A DNA stretch of 38,824 nucleotides, taken from NCBI GenBank assembly GCA_947371915.1, contig CANBRM010000014.1, positions 1-38,824 on the forward strand. The letters are read 5' to 3'. The notes under the pieces are model-generated. The model was not told the origin of the DNA, did not search any database, and worked only from the letters and a program-made list of their open reading frames with translations. This document shows positions 6,905 through 15,603 of the stretch, piece after piece. The DNA is from Comamonadaceae bacterium. GTDB lineage: Bacteria; Pseudomonadota; Gammaproteobacteria; Burkholderiales; Burkholderiaceae_C. The number at the start of each line of letters is the position of its first letter. Positions within the stretch are counted from its first letter, which is position 1. The position numbers and the translations under genes were made by a program.

Positions 6905-6973
6905 GGCTAACACTTCATTCCACCGGACCTGTCGCGGCAAGCTGCGCCAGGCCGGTGAATTCAAACGTTAGGC
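6905..6973 (+). repeat. attC recombination site 4 (end of the array)
   Basis: Left core GGCTAAC (6905-6911) and right core GTTAGGC (6967-6973) enclose ATTCCACCGGACCT and AGGCCGGTGAAT, which pair with two unpaired bases on the left arm. The stop of the zinc-ribbon gene is two bases upstream. Nothing with attC features was found after this site. Confidence 0.88.
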
Positions 6974-7194
6974 CACACAACCGATACCACCTCTAGCTTC
7001 AAATTGGGTTCGGGGAGAATTGAGCTTCCGACATTGCTCGGAATCAAAATGACCAAGGCCGACTTTCTTAGTATCTTTCCCACCAGTTTGAACTTCTGCG
7101 CGCTTACCGGTGCCAATGAGGCTTGCCAGCAGGGCCTCGGTGGGCAATGAGTTGGTAGCCAGATGGATGTGACCGGCTAGGCGCTAAAAAATGC
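6974..7194. other. Non-cassette remainder between the array and the nemA terminator
   Basis: No gene with a start can be supported. On the minus strand a frame is open from about 7177 down to a TAA inside the attC 4 core box, roughly 65 codons without an ATG; it may be the broken remains of a gene cut by the cassette insertion, or chance. I recognise no family in it. Confidence 0.35.
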
Positions 7195-7222
7195 AAAAGG
7201 GCCTCACGCGTGAGGCCCTTTT
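7195..7222 (-). terminator. Bidirectional Rho-independent terminator (copy 2 of the repeated hairpin)
   Basis: The same perfect 26-base palindrome as after plsY (3731-3756), extended to 28 bases, lies 22 bases after the stop of nemA. On the minus strand it is followed by TTTTGCATTTTTT, and on the plus strand by TTTTCTTT, so it can serve both directions. Confidence 0.88.
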
Positions 7223-7244
7223 CTTTGAATCAAGATGTGTTGAT

Positions 7245-8333
7245 TTACAAGGCTGGGTAATCCGTATACCCCACCGCCCCAGGCGCATAAAACGTTTTGG
7301 GCACGGCCACATTCAGCGGTGCGTTGAGTTTCAGGCGTTGCACCAAGTCCGGGTTGGCGATGTAGGGGCGGCCAAAGGCGATGGCGTCGGCGCTGCCTGA
7401 GGCTATGGCGTCAATAGCCATGTCGCGGGTGTAGCCGTTGTTGGCGATGTAGGTGCCTTTGAAGGCTTGGCGCGCGCCTGCGTAGTCAAAGCCCGTCACG
7501 TCGCGTGAGCCACCGGTGGAGCCTTCGACGAAGTGAATGAAGGCAATGCCGCGTTTGTTCAGCTCTTCCACCAAATGGCCAAACACGGCTTGGGGGTGGC
7601 TGTCGGACGAGTCGTTGGCAGGGCTGACAGGCGAGAGGCGAATGCCCACGCGGCCCGCGCCGATTTCGGCCACGCACGCATCGACCACTTCGAGCGCAAA
7701 GCGGCAGCGGTTTTCTACCGAGCCGCCGTAAAGGTCGGTGCGGTGGTTGGCTCCATCACGCAGAAACTGGTCAACCAAATAGCCATTGGCACCGTGAATT
7801 TCCACGCCGTCAAAACCGGCACGCATGGCGTTGGCTGCGCCGCGGCGGTATTGATTCACCACCTCTTGAATTTCTGCCACGCTCAAGGCATGGGGCACGG
7901 GCGCGTCTACTTTTCCGTTGCGGGTGTAGGCGGCAATTTTGGGTTGCACGGCCGATGGCGCGATGGGTTGCGCGCCGCCTGTTAAGTCGGGGTGGGTGAT
8001 GCGGCCCACATGCCAAATTTGCGCCACGATCTTGGAGCCTGCGTCGTGCACAGCTTGGGTGATGGGCTTCCAGCCTGCCACCTGTTCGTCCGAATAAATG
8101 CCGGGCGTGGCCATGTAGCCCTTGCCCTGTGGCGACACCTGTGTGCCCTCGCTGATGATCAAGCCCGCGTTGCTGCGTTGGCGGTAGTACTCAATGTTGA
8201 TGTCGCTACCGGGAATGTCACCCGCCGCTTCGTCGGCTCGGCAGCGCGTCAAGGGGGCCATGACCACGCGGTTGGCCACCTCAATGTCGCCGATGCGGGT
8301 GGGTTGAAAGAGTTTCAAGGTGTCAGCGGTCAT
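7245..8333 (-). CDS. nemA: alkene reductase, old yellow enzyme family (NemA-like)
   Basis: A 362-residue FMN-dependent ene-reductase that reduces activated C=C bonds (N-ethylmaleimide, enones) with NAD(P)H. Visible OYE features: VVMAPLTRCRA near residue 25, the substrate-binding HGANGYLVDQFLRDGANHRTDLYGGS (His-x-x-Asn at about 183-186) and the C-terminal FMN phosphate site SADAIAFGRPYIANPDLVQRL. Length matches NemA/XenB. It lies 49 bases after the 5-oxoprolinase on the same strand and before a strong terminator, so it is probably the last gene of that operon. The reason for that linkage is not apparent; detoxification or reduction of an unsaturated intermediate is possible. Confidence 0.93.
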   Translation of the reverse strand: MTADTLKLFQPTRIGDIEVANRVVMAPLTRCRADEAAGDIPGSDINIEYYRQRSNAGLIISEGTQVSPQGKGYMATPGIYSDEQVAGWKPITQAVHDAGSKIVAQIWHVGRITHPDLTGGAQPIAPSAVQPKIAAYTRNGKVDAPVPHALSVAEIQEVVNQYRRGAANAMRAGFDGVEIHGANGYLVDQFLRDGANHRTDLYGGSVENRCRFALEVVDACVAEIGAGRVGIRLSPVSPANDSSDSHPQAVFGHLVEELNKRGIAFIHFVEGSTGGSRDVTGFDYAGARQAFKGTYIANNGYTRDMAIDAIASGSADAIAFGRPYIANPDLVQRLKLNAPLNVAVPKTFYAPGAVGYTDYPAL

Positions 8334-8382
8334 CGGTCGAAATTCCTAATACGGGTCAAAGGGCAAAGCTGAATTGTGCGGG

Positions 8383-11300
8383 TTAACTGGCGCGGCTTGA
8401 TGGGCCGTAGCCGCCACCGCCTGGGGTTTGAATTTCAAACACATCGCCTTCGTTCATCTCGGCTTGGGCAATGTGGGTGAGTTCTTCGACACGGCCATCG
8501 CGTCGGTACACGCGGTTCACGCCCACGCTACCGTCTTGTCCACCGGCCATGCCAAAGGCGGGATAGATGCGGCCATTCGACAAAATGCTGGCGGTCATGG
8601 GCGTTAAAAATTCGATGCGACGCACACCGCCATCACCCCCGCACCACTGACCATTGCCGCCCGAGTGGGTGCGAATTTCGTAGCTTTGCAGTCGCACAGG
8701 AAAACGGAATTCCAAAATTTCAGGGTCGGTCAAACGTGAGTTGGTCATGTGGGTTTGCACCACGCTTGTGCCCGCAAAACCTGGCCCTGCGCCACTGCCG
8801 CCCGAAATGGTTTCGTAGTACTGGTAGGTGGCGTTGCCAAAGGTGAAGTTGTTCATGGTGGGCTGACTGCCGGCCATGACCCCCAGGGCACCGTACAAGG
8901 CATTGGTGATGCAGCTCGATGTCTCGACGTTGCCCGCCACCACCGACGCAGGGGCGTTGGGGTTGAGCATGGAGCCTGCTGGGATGATGACGTGCAAGGG
9001 CTTTAAACAACCCGCATTCAAAGGAATGTCGTCATCCACCAAGGTGCGGAACACATACAGCACAGCGGCCATGCACACGGCTTTGGGTGCGTTGAAGTTG
9101 TTGCGTTGTTGCTCGGAGGTGCCGGTGAAGTCGATCACGGCACTGCGCGCTTGGGCATCGACACGAATGGCGACGTTGATGTGTGCACCGTTGTCTAAGT
9201 TGAGTGTGAAAGCACCGTCTTTCAAGCGTGTGATCACGCGGCGTACCGACTCTTCGGCGTTGTTTTGCACGTGCTGCATGTAGGCCTGCACCACGTTCAA
9301 ACCAAACTGCGCGACCATCTTGTGCAACTCTTGCACACCGCGTTCGTTGGCCGCGATTTGCGCTTTCAAGTCGGCCATGTTTTGCGCGGGGTTGCGGCTG
9401 GGGTGTGCGCCGCTTTGCAGCAAGGCCAGCATCTCGGCTTCGCGGAGCACGCCGTGTTCGACCAGCAGCACGTTGTGAATTTGCACGCCTTCTTCGTCGA
9501 TGGTGGTCGAGAAGGGCGGCATGGACCCTGGGGTGATGCCGCCAATGTCCGCATGGTGGCCGCGTGAGCCCACAAAGAAATCGGGCTGCGTCGAGCCATC
9601 CAAATAGACGGGCGTGATGACCGTGATGTCGGGCAGATGGGTGCCGCCGTGGTAGGGGTCGTTCAAGACGTACACCTGACCGGGTTGCATGCGGCCCGCG
9701 TTTTCTTGAATCACGGTTTTGATGCTTTCGCCCATCGAGCCCAAGTGCACCGGCATGTGTGGCGCGTTGGCAATCAAGTTGCCTTGCGCGTCAAACAGGG
9801 CGCATGAGAAATCTAAGCGCTCTTTGATGTTCACGGAATGGGCGGTGTTTTGCAGCTGCAAACCCATTTGTTCCGCAATGTTCATGAACAGGTTGTTGAA
9901 CACCTCCAGCAACACGGGGTCGGCGTGTGTGCCTGCGGCGTAGCGCACTTGGCGGGCCTCGCGGCGCTCCAGCACCAAGTGGTCCAGGGCGGTGAGGGTG
10001 GCTTGCCAGCCGGGTTCGATGACGGTGGTGGCATTTTTTTCGGCCACGATGGCTGGTCCCGTGATGACGTCACCGGCGCGCAAGTCTTCACGCACCACCA
10101 GGGAGGCCGCGTGCCATTGACCTTCGGCGAAGAACTTCACGGTGTCACGCACCGGCACCTCACGCGCGGGGTGTAAGGCCAAGATGGCTTCGTTGGCCGC
10201 TTCTCCTGGCAGCAGCACCTCTACAGAGACGGCCTCCACGATCATGGGCTTGCCGGTCATCAAAAAGGCGAAGCGTTGGCGGTAGGCTTGTTCAAAAGCC
10301 GCAGTGATGTGGGGCAGGTCACCCATCGGAACCACCAAGGACGCATCGCTGCCTTGGTAGCGAACGTGCACGCGTTGGTGTGTGATGAGTTCGCGCTCGG
10401 ACACCTGCTGTCGTGTGAGTTCATGCTGCGCAGTTTGCGTGAGGGCGTGCATGGCTTGTTGCAAAGTGGGCATGGCTTGCAGCGTCAGTGGCAATTCGAT
10501 GGCTTGCTCGCGAATCACGTTTTGATCGGCCAAGCCCATGCCGTAGGCCGACAGCACGCCAGCCAAAGGATGAACCAACACACGCGTCATGCCCAAGGCA
10601 TCGGCGACCAAGCACGCATGTTGACCACCTGCACCGCCAAAGCATTGCAGGGTATAGCGCGTCACGTCATAGCCCCGTGCCACAGAGATTTTTTTGATGG
10701 CGTTGGCCATTTGCTGCACAGCAATTTGCACAAAGCCTTCGGCAATTTCTTCAGAGGGGCGCTGCATGCTTTGTGACAGCGCTTGAAACTGCTCGGCGAC
10801 CACGTGATGGTTCAAGGGCTCGTTGGCTTGGGGCCCAAAGACGCTGGGGAAGTAAGCGGGTTGAATTTTGCCTAGCATCACGTTGGCATCGGTGACGGTC
10901 AGCGGGCCACCGCGGCGGTAACTAGCAGGGCCTGGGTTGGCGCCTGCACTTTGTGGGCCGACGCGCAAACGCGCGCCATCAAACGCCAACACCGAACCAC
11001 CGCCTGCGGCGACGGTGTGAATGCTCATCATGGGCGCACGCATGCGCACACCCGCCACTTGGGTTTCAAATTCGCGCTCAAACTCGCCTGCGAAATGCGA
11101 CACATCGGTGGAGGTGCCGCCCATGTCAAAGCCGATCACCTTGACGTCTGCGGGAGCGGCCTTGGTCTGGCTGGCTTCGTGGGCAAAAGCAAGTTGTGCG
11201 GTGCGGGCCATGCCCACAATGCCACCTGCTGGGCCAGACAAGATGGCGTCTTTGCCTTGGAAGGCGTGTGCATCGGTCAAGCCGCCGGAAGACTGCATGA

Positions 11301-12027
11301 AGAACAAAGGCACACCGGGCATTTGGCTGGACACCTGATCGACATAGCGCCTGAGGATGGGCGACAAATACGCATCGACCACCGTGGTGTCGCCACGGCT
11401 GATAAATTTCATCAGCGGGCTGGTGCCGTGCGAGGTGCTGATTTGGGTGAACCCGATGTCTTGGGCCAACTGCTGGGCCATTTGCTCGTGTGCGGTGTAG
11501 CGGTAGCCATGCATGAACACAATCGCCACGCTACGCAAGCCGCGTGCGTAGGCCTCGCTCAGGGCGGTGCGCAGATGGGTTGGGTCCAAGGCTTCAACCA
11601 CTTCGCCGTGCGCGCCCATGCGTTCTTGCGCTTCAATGACGTCTTGGTAAAGCAGTTCGGGCAACACAATGTGTCGGTCAAACAAACGCGGGCGGTTTTG
11701 GTAGGCAATGCGCAGGGCATCGCGAAAGCCGCGTGTGGTGACCAACAAGGTGGGTTCACCTTTGCGTTCCAACAAAGCGTTGGTCGCCACGGTAGTGCCC
11801 ATCTTCACGCAGGCCACCAAATCTGGCGTGAGCGGCGCATCTTTGGCAAGACCTAGCAAGTGGCGCATGCCTGCCACAGCCGCATCGTTGTATTGCTCGG
11901 GGTTTTCTGACAACAGTTTGTGGGTGACCAAGCTGCCATCGGGTCGCTTGCCCACGATGTCGGTGAAGGTGCCGCCTCGGTCGATCCAAAATTGCCAGCG
12001 GGAGAGGGGTGTGTTGGATGTGTTCAT
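8383..12027 (-). CDS. oplA: 5-oxoprolinase / N-methylhydantoinase A-B fusion
   Basis: A 1214-residue protein joining HyuA-type and HyuB-type halves, the architecture of ATP-dependent 5-oxoprolinase, which opens 5-oxo-L-proline to glutamate. The first half has the actin-like phosphate loop [14 protein letters not shown] (about residues 11-24), a second glycine motif [11 protein letters not shown] and [10 protein letters not shown]. The second half has [15 protein letters not shown] and [10 protein letters not shown], hallmarks of HyuB. The ATG at 12027 is preferred over an upstream in-frame start because that would overlap the regulator gene. It sits 13 bases after a MarR-type regulator and is divergent from a TRAP transporter, suggesting a regulated uptake-and-hydrolysis unit. 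Related enzymes act on hydantoins or ketones, so the substrate is inferred. Confidence 0.9.
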   Translation of the reverse strand: MNTSNTPLSRWQFWIDRGGTFTDIVGKRPDGSLVTHKLLSENPEQYNDAAVAGMRHLLGLAKDAPLTPDLVACVKMGTTVATNALLERKGEPTLLVTTRGFRDALRIAYQNRPRLFDRHIVLPELLYQDVIEAQERMGAHGEVVEALDPTHLRTALSEAYARGLRSVAIVFMHGYRYTAHEQMAQQLAQDIGFTQISTSHGTSPLMKFISRGDTTVVDAYLSPILRRYVDQVSSQMPGVPLFFMQSSGGLTDAHAFQGKDAILSGPAGGIVGMARTAQLAFAHEASQTKAAPADVKVIGFDMGGTSTDVSHFAGEFEREFETQVAGVRMRAPMMSIHTVAAGGGSVLAFDGARLRVGPQSAGANPGPASYRRGGPLTVTDANVMLGKIQPAYFPSVFGPQANEPLNHHVVAEQFQALSQSMQRPSEEIAEGFVQIAVQQMANAIKKISVARGYDVTRYTLQCFGGAGGQHACLVADALGMTRVLVHPLAGVLSAYGMGLADQNVIREQAIELPLTLQAMPTLQQAMHALTQTAQHELTRQQVSERELITHQRVHVRYQGSDASLVVPMGDLPHITAAFEQAYRQRFAFLMTGKPMIVEAVSVEVLLPGEAANEAILALHPAREVPVRDTVKFFAEGQWHAASLVVREDLRAGDVITGPAIVAEKNATTVIEPGWQATLTALDHLVLERREARQVRYAAGTHADPVLLEVFNNLFMNIAEQMGLQLQNTAHSVNIKERLDFSCALFDAQGNLIANAPHMPVHLGSMGESIKTVIQENAGRMQPGQVYVLNDPYHGGTHLPDITVITPVYLDGSTQPDFFVGSRGHHADIGGITPGSMPPFSTTIDEEGVQIHNVLLVEHGVLREAEMLALLQSGAHPSRNPAQNMADLKAQIAANERGVQELHKMVAQFGLNVVQAYMQHVQNNAEESVRRVITRLKDGAFTLNLDNGAHINVAIRVDAQARSAVIDFTGTSEQQRNNFNAPKAVCMAAVLYVFRTLVDDDIPLNAGCLKPLHVIIPAGSMLNPNAPASVVAGNVETSSCITNALYGALGVMAGSQPTMNNFTFGNATYQYYETISGGSGAGPGFAGTSVVQTHMTNSRLTDPEILEFRFPVRLQSYEIRTHSGGNGQWCGGDGGVRRIEFLTPMTASILSNGRIYPAFGMAGGQDGSVGVNRVYRRDGRVEELTHIAQAEMNEGDVFEIQTPGGGGYGPSSRAS

Positions 12028-12040
12028 CGTCAAAACAATC

Positions 12041-12574
12041 TCAAAGGGATGCCGCAGCACGGGCGGCTTGGTCATACATGCCAGATAAAACGCGGAGCAA
12101 GCGCCCCAAGTCGCCAATGTCTTTGTTCAAGGCATCGTCGGCTTTGAGTACTTGAATCAAGCAGTTCTCCCGCACAGCGCGGTAGCGTTGAACATAGTCC
12201 TTGCCGAGTGGCGTCGCGGCATAGGTCACTTCTTTGCCCTTTTTCTGAGCTGCGACCACGCCGAGGGCCACGAGTTTTTTTAGCGCGTAGTTGATCAAGT
12301 GGGTGTCTTCCACATTCATGATGAAACAAATGTCAGACAGACGTTTGTCACGCGCGCGGTGGGTGACGTGGTGCAGGATGAGCACGTCAAGCGGTGTCAA
12401 ATCTTTCAAGCCAGCTGCACTCATGCAGTGCACGATCCAGCGTTCAAACGCATTGCCCGCCACGATCAAACCAAATTCAAACTCGCTCATTTCCGCACTC
12501 TGCGGAGATACCAAATGTGCCGACGACACGATGGGCGGTGCTTTGGTGGTTGCGGCTGTAGATTTTTTGGTCAT
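12041..12574 (-). CDS. MarR-type winged-helix regulator
   Basis: A 177-residue protein with a winged-helix DNA-binding region around residues 60-130 (DLTPLDVLILHHV, then RLSDICFIMNVEDTHLINYALKKLVALGVV, then the wing KKGKEVTYAATPLGKDYV). It resembles the predicted MarR-family winged-helix group found next to transporter and amidase genes in Burkholderiales. It is the first gene of the oplA-nemA unit, and its start faces the TRAP operon. The perfect inverted repeat at 12598-12617 lies directly upstream and is the obvious candidate binding site. The ligand is probably the substrate of the TRAP/oplA system, which is inference. Confidence 0.85.
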   Translation of the reverse strand: MTKKSTAATTKAPPIVSSAHLVSPQSAEMSEFEFGLIVAGNAFERWIVHCMSAAGLKDLTPLDVLILHHVTHRARDKRLSDICFIMNVEDTHLINYALKKLVALGVVAAQKKGKEVTYAATPLGKDYVQRYRAVRENCLIQVLKADDALNKDIGDLGRLLRVLSGMYDQAARAAASL

Positions 12575-12597
12575 GATTCATTGTAGAAATTTAATCA

Positions 12598-12626
12598 ACA
12601 AATTGTTGACAATTTGTGTATATAAA
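12598..12626. promoter_or_regulatory. Probable MarR operator in the divergent oplA/TRAP promoter region
   Basis: ACAAATTG (12598-12605), four bases TTGA, then CAATTTGT (12610-12617) form a perfect 8+8 inverted repeat, the size of MarR-family operators. It lies 24 bases before the regulator start and about 100 bases before dctP. TATAAA at 12621-12626 next to it may be the -10 box toward dctP, so binding would block transcription in both directions. Confidence 0.6.
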
Positions 12627-12719
12627 GGGAAAGTCCTAGGCGTGAGGTAGGTGTCCCACTGGCTATAGTCTGCGCATCTACACCGTGCTTGTATTTCGTC
12701 ATTGATCAGGAGTTTTTTC

Positions 12720-13721
12720 ATGCAACGTCGTCATCTGCCTTTTGCTGCCATCGCTCTTAGCCTCTGTGCCGGTACGGCATTCGCGCAAACCAAATGGGAC
12801 TTGCCTGCGGCGTACCCTGCGACCAACTTTCATTCCGAAAACTTGATTCAATTTGCCAAAGACGTAGAGGCGGCGACCGCTGGCAAACTGAAAATTTCAG
12901 TGCACGCGAATGCATCTCTGTTCAAAGCCAACGAAATCAAACGCGCTGTGCAAGGCGGTCAGGCGCAAATTGGCGAGGTGTTGCTGGTCAACTTTGAAAA
13001 CGAAAACCCAATTTTTGGCACCGACGGCATTCCTTTCTTGGCCACCAGCTACGCTGACTCCAAGCGTTTGTATGACGCGCAAAAGCCGGTGCTTGACAAG
13101 TTGCTGGCCGGTCAAGGCATGAAGCTGTTGTATGCCGTGGCGTGGCCTTCACAAGGCATCTTCGCCAAGAAAGAAATCAACTCGGTGGCCGATTTGCGTG
13201 GCATCAAGTGGCGCGCTTACAGCCCTGCCACGGGCAAGATTGCAGAGCTCATTGGCGCGCAACCCGTCACCATTCAAGCGGCGGAGCTCTCACAAGCTTT
13301 GGCTACGGGTGTGATCGAGAGCTACATGAGCTCAGGCTCGACCGGCTACGACACCAAAACCTACGAGAGCTTGAAATACTTCTACGACACCCAAGCTTGG
13401 TTGCCCAAGAACGCGGTGATCGTCAACAAAAAAGCGTTTGACGCACTCGACCCCACCACACAAGCGGCACTGACCAAGTCAGCCTCAGACGCCGAAGCGC
13501 GTGGCTGGAAAGTCAGCGCAGAAAAAGATGTGTATTACAAAAAGGCCTTGGCTGAGAAGGGCATGAAAGTGGTCACGCCTTCGCCCAAGCTCATGCAAGA
13601 CATGAAGCAGGTGGGCGGCATCATGTTGTCGGATTGGCAAAAACGCGCAGGCCCTGACGGTGAAGCCATCATTGCGGCCTATGCCCAATCAGACAAAGCG
13701 GCCAGCAAAGCTAAGAAGTGA
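12720..13721 (+). CDS. dctP: TRAP transporter substrate-binding protein (DctP family)
   Basis: A 333-residue periplasmic receptor with a clear Sec signal peptide (MQRRHLPFAAIALSLCAGTAFA). The mature part shows DctP features: the start TKWDLPAAYPATNFHSENL, the dimer/ligand helix region LRGIKWRAYSPATGKIAELIGAQPV with the arginine that usually binds a ligand carboxylate, and the C-terminal helical region. CAGGAG at 12707-12712 fixes the ATG at 12720. Its last base overlaps the start of dctQ. TRAP receptors bind organic acids; together with the divergent 5-oxoprolinase this suggests an acid such as 5-oxoproline, which is inference only. Confidence 0.93.
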   Translation: MQRRHLPFAAIALSLCAGTAFAQTKWDLPAAYPATNFHSENLIQFAKDVEAATAGKLKISVHANASLFKANEIKRAVQGGQAQIGEVLLVNFENENPIFGTDGIPFLATSYADSKRLYDAQKPVLDKLLAGQGMKLLYAVAWPSQGIFAKKEINSVADLRGIKWRAYSPATGKIAELIGAQPVTIQAAELSQALATGVIESYMSSGSTGYDTKTYESLKYFYDTQAWLPKNAVIVNKKAFDALDPTTQAALTKSASDAEARGWKVSAEKDVYYKKALAEKGMKVVTPSPKLMQDMKQVGGIMLSDWQKRAGPDGEAIIAAYAQSDKAASKAKK

Positions 13722-14254
13722 TGCGTCGCTTTTTAGATCGGCTGTATCTGGCTGCGGGCGCCGTGGGCGCCTTGTTCATTTTGGCGATTTGTGTGCTGAT
13801 GATTGGCCAAAGTGTGATGCGCGAGCTGGGCATTCGCACCGGTGCGGTCAACGACGTGGTGTCGTGGTGTTGCGCTGCAGCTGCGTTTTTCAGCATGTCG
13901 CACGCTTTCAAACACGGTGACTTTGTGCGCGTCACCTTGTTGCTTGAAGCTGTCTCGCCCGTTTGGCGCAGGCGGCTTGAAATTGCGGCATTGCTGATAG
14001 GGTCTTGTGCGGTGGGCTACTTGGCTTGGTGGGCTTGCAAGTTCACGTATGAGAGCTGGGAGTTCAACGATGTCGCTCAAGGTTTGTTGCCCATGCCCAT
14101 GTGGATTCCGCAACTGAGTTTTGCAATCGGCTCGGTGTTGTTGTGGGTGGCTGTTGTCGACGAGTTGGTCTTGGTGTTGCAAGGTCAAACGCCGACTTAT
14201 GTGCGCTTGGTGCAAGAGCGACACGCGCGCGGCGATTTTTCTTCGGACGTTTGA
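13721..14254 (+). CDS. dctQ: TRAP transporter small permease (DctQ family)
   Basis: A 177-residue membrane protein with four predicted helices (LYLAAGAVGALFILAICVLMIGQSVM, AVNDVVSWCCAAAAFFSMSHAF, RLEIAALLIGSCAVGYLAWWACKF, WIPQLSFAIGSVLLWVAVVDELV), the DctQ layout. The motif following helix two (AFKHGDFVRVTLLLE) is the conserved HGDHIRV-like loop. The ATG at 13721 overlaps the dctP stop as TGATG, indicating translational coupling. It pairs with DctM to form the membrane complex driven by a sodium or proton gradient. Confidence 0.92.
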   Translation: MRRFLDRLYLAAGAVGALFILAICVLMIGQSVMRELGIRTGAVNDVVSWCCAAAAFFSMSHAFKHGDFVRVTLLLEAVSPVWRRRLEIAALLIGSCAVGYLAWWACKFTYESWEFNDVAQGLLPMPMWIPQLSFAIGSVLLWVAVVDELVLVLQGQTPTYVRLVQERHARGDFSSDV

Positions 14255-14277
14255 GTCCACTGATTGAACAGGTTCCC

Positions 14278-15588
14278 ATGGACATTCTTCTTGTAGGCGG
14301 CTTGCTGCTGGTCATCATGATGGTGCTGCTGTCAGGTGGGGTGTGGATTGCGATGACGCTGGCCATTTGCGGTTGGGTCGGGCAAGCGTTTTTTACCGAC
14401 ACGCAACCCGGTAAGAACCTGTTCAGTGCGTTTTGGGAAAGCAACGCCAGCTGGGAACTTGCGGCGTTGCCGCTGTTCATTTGGATGGGCGAAATTTTGT
14501 TTCGCACCAAACTCAGCGAAGAAATGTTTGAAGGCTTGCGCCCTTGGCTCAACCGCGTGCCAGGCCGCCTGATGCACACCACCATTTTGGGATGCGGCAT
14601 TTTTGGCTCGGTCTCGGGTTCATCCGCTGCCACCTGCGCCACCATCAGTAAAGTGGCGTTGCCGGAGTTGCTCAAGCGTGGCTACAGTGAAAAACTAGCG
14701 TTGGGTTCGTTGGCCACTGCGGGCACCTTGGGCATTTTGATTCCGCCCTCCATCACCATGGTGGTGTATGCGGTGGCGGCTGATGCCTCCATCATCCGTA
14801 TTTTCTTGGCAGGCTTTTTGCCCGGCATTTTGTTGATGATGCTGTTCAGCGGCTACATCATGTGGTGGAGCTTGCGCCATCCCGACCAAGTGCCTGCGGC
14901 CGATCCACCCACCACATTCATTGAAAAAATCAAACTCTCGCGCAGCCTCATTCCGTGTGCTGCTTTGATTGTGTTTGTGTGTTGGGTGCTGATTGCGGGC
15001 TATGCCACGGCCACCGAATGCGCTGCTTACGGCGTGGTGGGTGCTTTGGCTTTGGCTGCGTGGAGTCGCAGCCTCACCTGGTCTAACTTCTGGGAAGGAT
15101 TGATGGGAACCACGCGCTCAAGCTGCATGATCATGTTCATCCTGGCGGGCGCTGCCTTTTTGACCAAAACCATGGCTTTCACCGGCATTCCAAGGGAGTT
15201 GGCCGAGTGGGTCAATGCCATGCATTTGTCGCCCTTGGCCTTGATTGGGGTGTTGACCGTCGTGTACCTGATTTTGGGGACCGCACTCGATGGCATCAGC
15301 ATGATTGTGCTGACCAGCGCCGTGGTGTTGCCCATGATTCAAAAAGCTGGATTCGATTTGGTGTGGTTCGGCATCTTCATCGTGTTGTTGGTTGAGATTG
15401 CCGAGGTCACGCCGCCTGTGGGGTTCAACTTGTTTGTGTTGCAAAACATGACGGGCAAAGACAGCAACACCATCGCCCGTGCAGCGCTGCCGTTCTTTGC
15501 GTGTCTGGTGGTGTGCATCGTGCTGATCACGGTGTTTCCACAAATCGTCACCATCTTGCCCGACATGGTGATGGGCGCGGATCAATAG
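14278..15588 (+). CDS. dctM: TRAP transporter large permease (DctM family)
   Basis: A 436-residue, strongly hydrophobic protein with about twelve membrane segments, forming the ion-coupled transport channel of the TRAP system. Recognisable DctM stretches are GCGIFGSVSGSSAATCATISKVALPEL, LGSLATAGTLGILIPPSITMVVYAV and LVEIAEVTPPVGFNLFVLQ. The ATG at 14278 opens the typical first helix (MDILLVGGLLLVIMMVLL); the frame is open further upstream, but that part lies inside dctQ. It follows dctQ by 23 bases and ends 15 bases before the convergent Hsp70 gene. Confidence 0.93.
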   Translation: MDILLVGGLLLVIMMVLLSGGVWIAMTLAICGWVGQAFFTDTQPGKNLFSAFWESNASWELAALPLFIWMGEILFRTKLSEEMFEGLRPWLNRVPGRLMHTTILGCGIFGSVSGSSAATCATISKVALPELLKRGYSEKLALGSLATAGTLGILIPPSITMVVYAVAADASIIRIFLAGFLPGILLMMLFSGYIMWWSLRHPDQVPAADPPTTFIEKIKLSRSLIPCAALIVFVCWVLIAGYATATECAAYGVVGALALAAWSRSLTWSNFWEGLMGTTRSSCMIMFILAGAAFLTKTMAFTGIPRELAEWVNAMHLSPLALIGVLTVVYLILGTALDGISMIVLTSAVVLPMIQKAGFDLVWFGIFIVLLVEIAEVTPPVGFNLFVLQNMTGKDSNTIARAALPFFACLVVCIVLITVFPQIVTILPDMVMGADQ

Positions 15589-15603
15589 GACGCGTAGCGG
15601 GGT

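Noticed and set aside
7049-7150. 33-codon plus-strand frame after the last attC site
   Set aside because: Too short, no ribosome site, and no following attC, so a fifth cassette cannot be supported.
10951-11856. Long plus-strand open frame within the 5-oxoprolinase gene
   Set aside because: It lies wholly antisense to a gene with clear motifs, and its translation is His/Gly/Ala-rich without family features.
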